Positions 22,813 through 33,052 of a stretch of DNA of 64,000 nt are shown piece after piece. This DNA is from Lolium rigidum. Taxonomy: Eukaryota; Streptophyta; Magnoliopsida; Poales; Poaceae. The first letter of the stretch is position 1, and each line of letters begins with the position of its first letter. The notes beneath the pieces are model-generated. The model searched no databases, was not told the origin of the DNA, and was given only the letters and a program-made list of their open reading frames with translations. The DNA lies in the NCBI RefSeq assembly GCF_022539505.1, contig NC_061514.1:214803141-214867140 (forward strand). The letters run 5' to 3'. The translations under genes and the position numbers were made by a program.

Positions 22813-24075
22813 TGAAACTGCTAACAAGTTAGTTTAGATTTGGCCTATTTCACTCTAAAAGGGTAGCTCTTTATTTTTTTATGAAGGAAATGCTCACTGG
22901 TCGGTGCACATAGCCATTTATCTATATGTTTTTCCTTCAAATTAAGCCAATGCACCTAGCAGCACCTCACCTAGCAGCACCTCACCATGCTAACAAGGAA
23001 CATTTTTTTTCGTAGACAGATCAACAAACAGCCTAATATGAATTTCAGTTCAGCACCTAACAGCCTAACAGCAGCAGCACCTAACAGCAGCATCAAGCAG
23101 CAGCACCACCAAGCAGCACCACCAAGCAGCAAGCAGCAGCAGGAGTAGCACCGGCTCGAGGGGGAGCACCGAGCAGCAGCAGAGGAGGTACCTAGCAACT
23201 AACAACCTAGCAACTAGCAAGTAGCAAGCACATAGCAACTAGCAGTAGCAAGCTAGCAAACACATATGCATCATGATACATTCATCATGATCACAAACCA
23301 CTTGGCATTTTGAAGGTTTGCCAATGGGCACATAGCAACTAGCAGTAGCAAGCTAGCAAACACATATGCATCATGATTACTGAATTTTTTTTTACACTTG
23401 TTACAATAACTCTCTCTCACTCTCTACATACATCATACCCAATGTCCATAAATAACACACAGTAATTCATAGTAGTTTCAAAACAAAAAAGTATGTTAGT
23501 TTTTTCACAAAATTTAACCGTGATCCAATCTGGAAGATACAAACAATTAAACAAGAGCAAATGTACACTCCAAATGTGAATATTCAAGGAAAAATCCCAC
23601 AAAGTAGAACAGAAAAATCACACACGATGCATCAGATCTGACCCAAATCGAATTTGTAATCTCTAATGTTGGATCCCCAAAGTACTGTGGCTGCTGCTGC
23701 ATGCCATGGAGTCGAACTCCTTCAACCCGATCTGCCAAGGGCGAGGGTGTGCTCGGTGGTGGCCTTGAAGGACACGGACCCTTGGTTGAACACGGACCCA
23801 AATGGTGGAGTTGGGCGAGGCGGCGCGCGGATGACGGGGAAGGCGGAGTCAGGCGGGGGTGACGCTGTACGGCGGAGTTGGGCGGCGAGGAGCAGGGACA
23901 GCGGAGGTGGCGTCAGCGCGTGGACGGCGGCGGCGGCGGCGCAGGAACCCTACCGATGTCGCTCTGTTTGTCGCTACCGTGGCGTAGGAACGTGGGTGGG
24001 GCCCCGAAAAAGAAGACGGCGGGCGGAGGGAGACGCAGGGAAGAGGGAGACCTAAACCTAAATTTCCTAAACCTA
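22813..24075. other. CACTA interior without a recognisable gene
   Basis: AT-rich DNA and CAG-type tracts up to about 23650, with a direct repeat of CATAGCAACTAGCAGTAGCA near 23229 and 23330, then a GC-rich island about 23690-24050. The island is open in several frames on both strands (up to about 130 codons), but the predicted peptides are Arg/Gly/Pro-rich and match nothing I know. I do not call a gene. Confidence 0.5.
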
Positions 24076-24268
24076 GCAAGCACATAGCACAGTGGATGAA
24101 CCTAAGCTACTGAGGAGCAACTAGGTAACAGTAGCAGTGGATGAACCTAAGCTACTGCCACCTAAACCTAAATTTAAAACCTAAATTTGCTACTGCCACC
24201 TAAACTAAATTTGCTACTGCCACCTAAACTAAATGAAACCTAAATTTAAAACCTAAATTTGCTACTGC
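24076..24268. repeat. Internal CACTA duplication, copy 2
   Basis: Second copy of the 22644-22812 segment, with CAGTGGATGAACCTAAGC and CCTAAATTTAAAACC variants. It is followed by more GCTACTGCCACCTAAAC units up to about 24280. Confidence 0.7.
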
Positions 24269-24469
24269 CACCTAAACTAAATAAATACTAGCAGTAACAA
24301 ATCCTAGCTATTTCTATATCACCAAATTAAATGAAACTACTGCTAGTAGTAGCAATGAAACTAAATGAACCTGCTGCTAGCAGTAGCACCACTTTTAATT
24401 TGAAACATTTCGAATTATTCATTTGCAAAGTTTTAGAGAACATTAGCTAGTAGCTAATTCACAGAGAAC

Positions 24470-25000
24470 CTACCGAGGGGAGAGGGAGGGGAGAGGAACC
24501 TATCGCTAGCAGGGGAGAGGGGAGGGGAGAGGGCAGATGGGGCAGGAGGCTTCGCTCACCCTCGAAGATGATGGCGTTGTGGTGGAGGTCTCAGACGAGG
24601 ATGCCGACGAGGTCGCAGACGAGGACGCCAACGAGCTCGCAGACGAGGACGCCGATGTGGAGGAGCAGGGTTCCGTTATGGAGGCGCCGATGTGGAGGAG
24701 CAGGGGGCGTCGGTGACGATGCAGAGGAGAGGCACCCGCCGGTGGCAGGAGGGAAATCGAGGGGATCTAGCCGCCGGAGATCAAGATCGAGGGGGCGTCG
24801 GTGACGATGCAGAGGAGGGCGTCGCCGGGGTGGCAAGGAGAGGAGGGCGTCGCCGGGGTGGTGAGGGCGTCGGAGAGGTGGCGAGGAGAGGAGGGCGTCG
24901 CCGGGGCCGCGGGTGGGAGGTGGCGTCGGAGAGGGCGTCGCCGGTGGGAGGTGGCCGTCGAGATCGAGTGGGGAATGGGGAGGATGGTCGGGATGGGGGA
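24470..25000. repeat. GC-rich purine-strand tandem repeats
   Basis: GGGGAGAGGGGAGGGGAGAG-type runs (24475-24535) are followed by repeats of CAGACGAGGACGCC (24590-24655), GTGGAGGAGCAGGG (24656-24705), GGGGGCGTCGGTGACGATGCAGAGGAG (two copies) and GGCGTCGCCGGGGTGG (24820-24960). They read open in several frames only because of the repeat periods; I do not call a protein. The strand bias and G runs could favour unusual DNA structures. Confidence 0.6.
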
Positions 25001-25027
25001 TTTTTGTCTAAGTCCCAAACCCCCTTA

Positions 25028-25106
25028 GCAATAGCGCACCTCTAGTGGTGCGCCACTATGAGGCTTAGCAATGGCGCACCTCTAGGGGTGCGCCACTGCC
25101 AGTATA
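25028..25106. repeat. Second cluster of CACTA subterminal-type repeats
   Basis: Two palindromic units, AGCGCACCTCTAGTGGTGCGCC and the related GGCGCACC...GGTGCGCC, with TTAGCAATGGCGC spacers, match the units at 19403-19875. They are expected near the opposite CACTA end, yet no terminal repeat follows. Confidence 0.65.
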
Positions 25107-25163
25107 GGTTTGGGTCAAAATGCAAACAGACCAGGGTTTGACAGAAATCGATTAGTACCGCAC

Positions 25164-25231
25164 TAGCTCTGTCCCCTGGTTGGTTTGCCAAACCTGGCCG
25201 GCCAGGTTCGAACCCTGGCGGACCCATTTTT
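25164..25231 (+). other. tRNA-like 3' half followed by a T run (SINE-like promoter remnant)
   Basis: At 25202-25218 there is a perfect T arm: CCAGG, loop TTCGAAC, CCTGG. It is followed by CGGACCCA and then TTTTT, a Pol III stop. A weak box-A-like TAGCTCTGTCCC lies 41 bases upstream at 25164. The 5' acceptor strand GGGTCCG expected for a real tRNA is absent, so this is a tRNA-derived fragment or SINE head rather than a working tRNA. Confidence 0.3.
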
Positions 25232-25440
25232 CACTTTTTTATTAAATTGATTTAACACTATAATAAATAGCATAATACACCAACATAAAAGGCATAAATA
25301 ATTATAATTATGTAGAATATTTAAGATACTATAGAATCTAGAAAATATCCAAAAATATAAATTATATGTCTATTTTGATCGGTACAATGTGTATATTAAC
25401 AATATGACATCCATTATTCATACAAGTAAATGATACATAA

Positions 25441-25545
25441 TTATCTTTTCACAATCTTCTTGCCCTTCTTTCTCGCGGTTGAGTAATTTAGCCCCGGAAC
25501 TCCTAGACTTCTTCTCTTGAATGGACGGCCTTTAGGTAGGGTGGT
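25441..25545 (-). pseudogene. CACTA transposase (tnp2 type), C-terminal end
   Basis: The minus strand encodes the final residues of the transposase: TTLPKGRPFKRRSLGVPGLN, then a Lys/Arg-rich tail ending KKGKKIVKR and a TAA at 25441. The frame joins exactly to YTTRRSRT encoded at about 52905-52930 if the 27.4 kb insertion and one GTGGT copy are removed. The stretch 25232-25440 downstream is AT-rich 3' untranslated DNA with no feature. Confidence 0.8.
25541..25545. repeat. Left target-site duplication GTGGT
   Basis: GTGGT directly precedes the LTR edge TGATGCGTG at 25546 and is repeated at 52905-52909 directly after ACGTATCA. This shows that 25546-52904 entered as one unit into the transposase gene. 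Confidence 0.92.
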
Positions 25546-27138
25546 TGATGCGTGTAGTTGACACGTCCGTTGGGAACCCCAAGAGGAAGGTGTGATGCGC
25601 ACAGCGGCAAGTTTCCCTCAGTAAGAAACCCAGGTTTAATCGAACCAGTAGGAGTCAAGAAGCACGTTGAAGGTTGATGGCGGCGGGATGTAGTGCGGCG
25701 CAACACCAGAGATTCCGGCGCCAACGTGGAACCTGCACAACACAACCAAAGTACTTTGCCCCAACGAAACAGTGAGGTTGTCAATCTCACCGGCTTGCTG
25801 TAACAAAGGATTAACCGTATTGTGTGGAAGATGATTGTTTGCAAGAAAATAGTAAAACAAGTATTGCGATAGATTGTATGCGATGTAAAGAATAGGACCG
25901 GGGTCCACAGTTCACTAGAGGTGTCTCTCCCATAAGATAAAAGCATGTTGGGTGAACAAATTACAGTCGGGCAATTGACAAATAGAGAGGGCATAACAAT
26001 GCACATACATGACATGATAAATATAGTGAGATTTAATTGGGCATTACGACAAGGTACATAGACCGCTATCCAGCATGCATCTATGCCTAAAAAGTCCACC
26101 TTCAGGTTATCATCCGAACCCCTTCCAGTATTAAGTTGCAAAACAACAGACAATTGCATTAAGTATGGTGCGTAATGTAATCAATAACTACATCCTCGGA
26201 CATAGCATCAATGTTTTATCCCTAGTGGCAACAAGTACATCCATAACCTTAGAGGTTTCTGTCACTCCTCCGCATTCACGGAGACATGAACCCACTATCG
26301 AGCATAAATACTCCCTCTTGGAGTTAAGAGCGAAAACTTGGCCGAGCCTCTACTAATAACGGAGAGCATGCAAGATCATAAACAACACATAGGTAATAAC
26401 TTGATAATTAACATGACATAGTATTCTCTATCCATCGGATCCCGACAAACACAACATATAGTATTACAGATAGATGATCTTGATCATGTTAGGCAGCTCA
26501 CAAGATCCAACAATGAAGCACAATGAGGAGAAGAAAACCATCTAGTTACTGCTATGGACCCATAGTCCAGGGGTGAACTACTCACTCATCACTCCGGAGG
26601 CGACCATGGAGGTGAAGAGTCCTCCGGGAGATGAATCCCCTCTCCGGCAGGGTGCCGGAGGAGATCTCCGAATCCCCCGAGATGGGATTGGCGGCGGCGG
26701 CGTCTCGGTAAGATTTTCCGTATCGTGGCTCTCGGTACTCGGGGGTTTCGCGACGGAGGCTATTTGTAGGCGGAAGGGCAGGTAAAGAGGCGGCACGAGG
26801 GGCCCACACCATAGGTCGGCGCGGCCGGGGCCCGGGCCGCGCCGCCCTGGTGTGTCGCCACCTCGTGGCCCCACTTCGACTCTCCTTCGGTCTTCCGGAA
26901 GCTTCGTGGCAAAATAGGACCCTGGGCGTTGATTTCGTCCAATTCCGAGAATATTTCGTTACTAGGATTTCTGAAACCAAAAACAGCAGAAAACGACGAA
27001 TCGGCTCTTCGGCATCTTGTTAATAGGTTAGTTCCGGAAAATGCACGAATATGACATAAAGTGTGCATAAAACATGTAGATATCATCAATAATGTGGCAT
27101 GGAACATAAGAAATTATCGATACGTCGGAGACGTATCA
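25546..27138 (-). repeat. 3' LTR of the disrupted Athila-lineage element (1593 bp)
   Basis: Starts TGATGCGTGTAGTTGACACG and ends GATACGTCGGAGACGTATCA on the + strand. Pairs with 51309-52904. The terminus forms an 8 bp inverted repeat, GATACGTC and GACGTATC, around three bases. Confidence 0.9.
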
Positions 27139-29161
27139 GCATCCCCAAGCTTAGTTCTGCTCGTCCCGAGCAGGTAAAACGATAACAAAGATAATTTCTG
27201 AAGTGACATGCCATCATAACCTTGATCATACTATTTGTAAACACATGTAATGAATGCAGCGATCAAAACAATGGTAATGACATGAGTAAACAAGTGAATC
27301 ATAAAGCAAAGACTTTTCATGAATAGTACTTCAAGACAAGCATCAATAAGTCTTGCATAAGAGTTAACTCATAAAGCAACAAATCAAAGTAAAGGTGTTG
27401 AAACAACACAAAAGAAGATTAAGTTTCAGCGGTTGCTTTCAACTTGTAACATGTATATCTCATGGATAATTGTCAACATAGAGTAATATAACAAGTGCAA
27501 TATGCAAGTATGTAGGAATCAATGCACAGTTCACACAAGTGTTTGCTTCTTGAGGTGGAGAGAGATAGGTGAACTGACTCAACATAAAAGTAAAAAGAAT
27601 GGTCCTTCAAAGAGGAAAGCATCGATTGCTATATTTGTGCTAGAGCTTTTATTTTGAAAACATGAAACAATTTTGTCAACGGTAGTAATAAAACATATGA
27701 GTTATGTAAATTATATCTTACAAGTTGCAAGCCTCATGCATAGTATACTAATAGTGCCCGCACCTTGTCCTAATTAGCTTGGACTACCGGATTATCGCAA
27801 TACACATGTTTTAACCAAGTGTCACAATGGGATACCTCCATGCCGCTCGTACAAAGGTCTAAGGAGAAAGCTCGCATTTTGGATTTCTCGCTTTTGATTA
27901 TTCTCAACTTAGACATCCATACCGGGACAACATGGACAACGAGATAATGGACTCGTCTTTAATGCATAAGCATGTGGCAACAATTATTATTCTCATATGA
28001 GATTGAGGATATATGTCCAAAACTGAAACTTCCACCATGAATCATGGCTTTAGTTAGCGGCCCAATGTTCTTCTCTAACAATATGTATGCTCCAACCATT
28101 AAGGTGGTAGATCTCTCTTACTTCGGACAAGACGGACATGCATAGCAACTCACATGATATTCAACAAAGAGTAGTTGATGGCGTCCCCGAAACATGGTTA
28201 TCGCACAACAAGCAACTTAATAAGAGATAAAGTGCATAAGTACATATTCAATACCACAATAGTTTTTAAGCTATTTGTCCCATGAGCTATATATTGCAAA
28301 GGTGAATGATGGAAATTTTAAAGGTAGCACTCAAGCAATTTACTTTGGAATGGCGGAGAAATACCATGTAGTAGGTAGGTATGGTGGACACAAATGGCAT
28401 AGTGGTTGGCTCAAGGATTTTGGATGCATGAGAAGTATTCCCTCTCGATACAAGGTTTAGGCTAGCAAGGTTTATTTGAAACAAACACAAGGATGAACGG
28501 TGCAGCAAAACTCACATAAAAGACATATTGTAAACATTATAAGACTCTACACCGTCTTCCTTGTTGTTCAAAACTCAATACTAGAAATTATCTAGACTTT
28601 AGAGAAACCAAATATGAAAACCAAATTTACAAGCTCTAAGTGTTTCTTCATTAATGGGTGCAAAGTATATGATGCAAGAGCTTAAACATGAGCACAACAA
28701 TTGCCAAGTATCAAATTATCCAAGACGTTTACGAATTACTACATGTAGCATTTTCCAATTCCAACTATATAACAATTTAACGAAGAAGAAACTTCGCCAT
28801 GAATATTATGAGTAAAGCCTAAGGACATACTTGTCCATATGCTACAGCGGAGCGTGTCTCTCTCCCATACAGTGAATGCTAGGATCCATTTTATTCAAAC
28901 AAAACAAAAACAAAAACAAACCGACGCTCCAAGCAAAGCACATAAGATGTGACGGAATAAAAATATAGTTTCGGGGGAGGAACCTGATAATGTTGTCGAT
29001 GAAGAAGGGGATGCCTTGGGCATCCCCAAGCTTAGACGCTTGAGTCTTCTTAAAATATGCAGGGGTGAACCACCGGGGCATCCCCAAGCTTAGAGCTTTC
29101 ACTCCCCTTGATCATATTGCATCATACTCCTCTCTTGATCCTTGAAAACTTCCTCCACACC
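27139..29161 (-). other. Non-coding 3' interior of the Athila-lineage element
   Basis: No coding sequence is evident. It is collinear with 58962-61008 of the other copy. The purine tract next to the LTR (minus CTAAGCTTGGGGATGC, 27139-27154) recurs at 29020-29035 and 29078-29093. The last five bases before the array, ACACC (29157-29161), are the expected target duplication of the array insertion; its partner is lost. Confidence 0.75.
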
Positions 29162-32100
29162 TGTCACATCCCGAAATTTTCTAAATTTTGGAATGTAAAA
29201 TAAAAATACATTTGATGCTTGATTTTTTTGAAATTGATTGAAATTCACAAAGAATTAAAACTTTTTAAAAGTTATTTACAAGTTAATTCCAAAATAGTAT
29301 TTTTAAAGACTTTTGATTTTAAAGTATTTTCAAAATCAAGCATATCCTTGCTTTCAAAGTTTTCAAATCCTTATTAGATTTCTATTTAAGAAAATAAAAC
29401 TATAGAAAACTATATTTGTAAAATATTGCCCAAGTAGCCATATAGGCCAAGTGCATATAATTATTATTTTATTTTCACAAATGGATTTTAAACAAGTTCT
29501 TTGTTGTCCTAAAACACTATTTTGATTTTTACAAATTTTTATAAACTTGTTTGGTATGTGTATGTTGAAACTATTCACATATAGCCATAATGGCATAGTA
29601 GTAATAAAATAATATAAAATAATAATTTGTAAAATTTAAGTCTTTATGTTATCCTATACTGAGCAATATAATTTTACAAACCTGTAGAAATTTGTTTCAC
29701 TCAAATCGAAATTAGGAAACTCATTTTACAAAAGAAACAAGTAAAGGGAAAAAGAAAAAAAGGAAAAAAAAAAGAAAACGGGCCGGCCAGCCGGACCGAA
29801 CGGCCCAACAGCAGGCGGCCAGGCCAAGCCCACCCGGCCGACCGAGCCCAGCCACCATCCATCCATCGGTTCAGTGGAGGAACGAAAAATCCCGTATTTA
29901 TAAAACTTATCTCCACTTAAACGCAGTTTTCTTGACCTACACAACTCCGAATTCAGATTCGTTTGTTTCTACGCGTTTCTAACTTCAAGGCCCACCTTTT
30001 CCACCGACCTATGGTCTATATAAACTCTCCACCAGACAGCAGTTTCGTTTTTCCTTTCCTCCTCTCGAAATCCTATATCAGCGAAATCTTAACTCGTTGA
30101 TTTGACCCCCAAAACCACCTCAAATCGCTTCGGGATCTACACGAAAGTTGTAGATCTCGTCGAGATCTTTCAATCCCGACCAATCTCATCTCTTTTCGTT
30201 CACCATACACGAATAATTTTGCATTGCAATGCGTCAGGTCTGACAAAGGGAATCTTCAATTAGTTCGTGCTCGTTCCACGAAATTCAAATTCCTTTGGTG
30301 AGTATGTAGATCTGATCATCCTCTACAATTTTCATGTTGGAAGTTTTTCTATTTGAAGTACCGATTTACCGTTCATCTACTGATCTATTTCCAATCAACC
30401 GGAGCCAAATCGAGTTTCAAAACGATCTCGAATCGTCATGACTTCAACACATAAGTTGTTCCTCTCGTCAAGACCTTTCAATTGCCGCAAGTTTCACCTT
30501 GTTTTGTTCATCGAGCAAAGAGAAAAACGTAATACAAGATTCAGATCTTATAAGGTATAACCCAGATCTTGTCAAACTCACTATTTCATTGTGAAAAGTA
30601 AATTGTGCGTTAGATAGATCTATTAATTCTATACAACTTTGATGTAGAAAGTTTTTCCATCTGAGTAAATTTTTCTGTCAACCCTTATGACATCATCATG
30701 ACATCAGCATAGTCAACTCAGTCTGGTCAAAGTCAAATTACAGTCAGCGGTACAGTCAGCAGTACAGTCAGCGGTACAGTAAGCAGTGCAGTCAGCTTCT
30801 CAGTCAAACTCGGTCAAACTCGTTTTAAATTTGAATTTAAATACCAGATTTGTTGCACAACTTGTAAATTCAATATAAAATCAACCACTGGGCCAAATTT
30901 TACAAATTTTATATTTTCGGAAAGCTTACAATCTGTAGTACACAATTTTGCAATAATACTGTATAGGTTTTGTGTTAGATTTTGCGTCATAATTCAAATA
31001 GTTAAATTAAGTCTTTCATACTATAAAATTTGTATAAAATAATCTATTGGCCCAAATCTTATGAATTTGTACTCTCTGGAATCCTCAGAATATGTACTAC
31101 AACATGGAATAAAAATTGTACAACTTTGATACATGCACAAACTTGCTTTAGTAAAATCTATCCGAATCAGTAATTCGAGGATAATTCAAATTCTATAAAT
31201 CGTTTTCGAATAATTCCAATTGCCCTATTCTTTTGTTACTGTAGCCTATCCAGGGAGGTCAAATTCATATTTTTACAACACATAATGCTTGCTGTAGCTA
31301 ATTAATAAGGTTGTATATGTAAAGTAGATACTCGATTAATGGTTTTTCTAAATCAAATTAAATGTCCAGAATACTTTATTGACATTGCCCATATCGAGAA
31401 AACATAATGCAACACTTACACACCACCCCTCTTGTGAAGTTAAATTGTTGCATGCATACATGTCTATGATTGTTCATATCGAATGTTTGTTTATTTTTTT
31501 GTTGTCTTGTTTGATTATGATGTTGTTGTTGAATGGTGTGTTTATGTTGTGCTATATTCTATGTTATAGTTGTACGGAGAGGCACGTATTTTGATTAACA
31601 TAAGTGAACGCACTTCGACTACCAAAAAGGCAAGTGACATTCAAATCCTACTTATTTTATATTATGCATTAGTGTTTTTAAATTAGTATGCATGGTAGGG
31701 TTTTTGTTTTCAAAAGAAAAGAATTATGCTATGCCTAGATCCTAGTAGTGTGTAGCCACCTCTTAAACACAACTTGCTAGGATTGTCAGAAGTGATTTAA
31801 AAATAATGTCAATGCTCTGTTTCACTTATTGGTTAAAGTGTTGTTTGAAAAATTGAAAGTTAATAACCTTAATGAAACACCTGGGTGGAATTGGTGTGGC
31901 TTTGGATTATGTTGAGTGGCTACCTGGGGCTACATACCTGGCAGTGAAAACCATGGTATGTGGTGGTGACCTGGTGGGTGAGTACACTTTGGGTTGCCAC
32001 CCAGGAACAAAGAGATTGCTATGTCTTCCGTGTGTAGTGTACTTCTAGTGCAACCACAATACATTATGGGCTCTGTCTTAGCTAAGTACTTAGTGGGAAA

Positions 32101-33052
32101 CCTTGCCTGGGTACCGCCAGAGGGTGGAATTTTGGGCACGGGCGGATCCGGTAGGTGGAGGGGCTACTAAGGAAAAGCTTCGTAGTGACCTCGTCCTGGC
32201 CTTAATGAAGATGAAGAATTTTGGCAAAAAGGCTTGGTTGCGAATTGTGGGTAAAGAGCACAACCTCTCGAGAGTTAAACCTAAGATCTTAGCCGTGTCC
32301 CCGGTTACGGACAATTTGAGTCTCTAGACAAGGAAGTACGGAATAATCTCATCACCTTTTCTGAATGATTAAAAGTTTGTATAGAAACATATGATGGGAT
32401 TTTCCCAGGGCTACATACCTGGCAGTGAAAACCATGGTATGTGGTGGTGACCTGAGGTTTATCCTAGTTGAGTGGCCCCAGGGCTACGTACCTGGAAGTG
32501 AAAACCATGGTATGTGGTGGTGACTCGGGAGTTATCTTGACTTTGTGTTTTTTTGTAAAAATCTTTTCAAGATTTGTAAAATGTTTTGGTTTTAAATAAA
32601 ATATAGGATAAAATTGGCTTTATGCAAATTTGCCTAAACTCCACTTGCCAAATATCATGTAGATAGTCATGCCCAAAACAGCCACCATATAAGTGTCATT
32701 TGCCAGTACATCATTGTACTAACCTCCATTCGTGGGGCTGCATATTCGAACGTGCAGGATTTTCTGAGGAGAAGTACGTGGTAGGATCTCGAGTCTACAT
32801 TCCAACATGACTGCCTGTGGCACATGAAGATGATGGAGGCTCATTGCTGATTTACTTTCCGCTGTGTTTATTCTGAGCTAGTCCATGTGACTATGCAATT
32901 TGTAAGGTTTTATTGTACCATCTGGATCAACGATGTAGTAATTTAATACTATTGCAATGATTACTATATTTTGTAATGTGTGTGCTATCAGTGATCCCGG
33001 GAATAGAACTATACACAGGTATCTTATCTTTATTAAAAGGTAGGGTGCTACA
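29162..33052 (+). repeat. Array LTR1 (3891 bp)
   Basis: Outer left LTR, directly after ACACC. It carries one copy of the 127 bp block duplicated in LTR2 and LTR3, three copies of the ACCATGGTATGTGGTGGTGAC hairpin motif (near 31951, 32431 and 32502), and a short ACAGTCAGCGGT-type minisatellite at about 30750-30800. Confidence 0.9.
30017..30024 (+). promoter_or_regulatory. TATA box in array LTR1
   Basis: TATATAAA in CTATGGTCTATATAAACTC, 855 bases into the LTR and just after a GC-rich tract with CGGCC motifs, a typical LTR promoter arrangement. It is conserved at 35686-35693, 41501-41508 and 47320-47327. Confidence 0.6.

Larger units (their letters stand above)
19387..25545 (-). mobile_element. 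CACTA (En/Spm-type) transposon, left portion
   Basis: The element starts at the terminal repeat CACTACTAGGAAAAGG. It continues with about 0.5 kb of subterminal repeats, two small minus-strand ORFs, tandem and low-complexity DNA, a second short block of subterminal-type repeats (25028-25106), and the 3' end of a tnp2-type transposase (25441-25545). The transposase resumes at 52905 after the nested insertion. I therefore read 19387-25545 plus 52905-55148 as probably one CACTA. The alternative is a smaller CACTA (19387 to about 25110) that lost its right terminus beside the tnp2 of another element; no inverted copy of the terminus is visible near 25110. Confidence 0.7.

Noticed and set aside
24568..25045. 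Glu/Arg-rich open frames such as repeats of SQTRTPT
   Set aside because: They come from short-period GC-rich tandem DNA that is open in many frames; no protein family fits.
25202..25227. A functional tRNA gene
   Set aside because: Only the T arm and 3' acceptor strand are present; no pairing 5' acceptor strand and no convincing D or anticodon arm.
32103..32327. A 74-codon frame repeated in each array LTR, open on both strands
   Set aside because: It is inside the LTR, has no known domain, and both strands are equally open.
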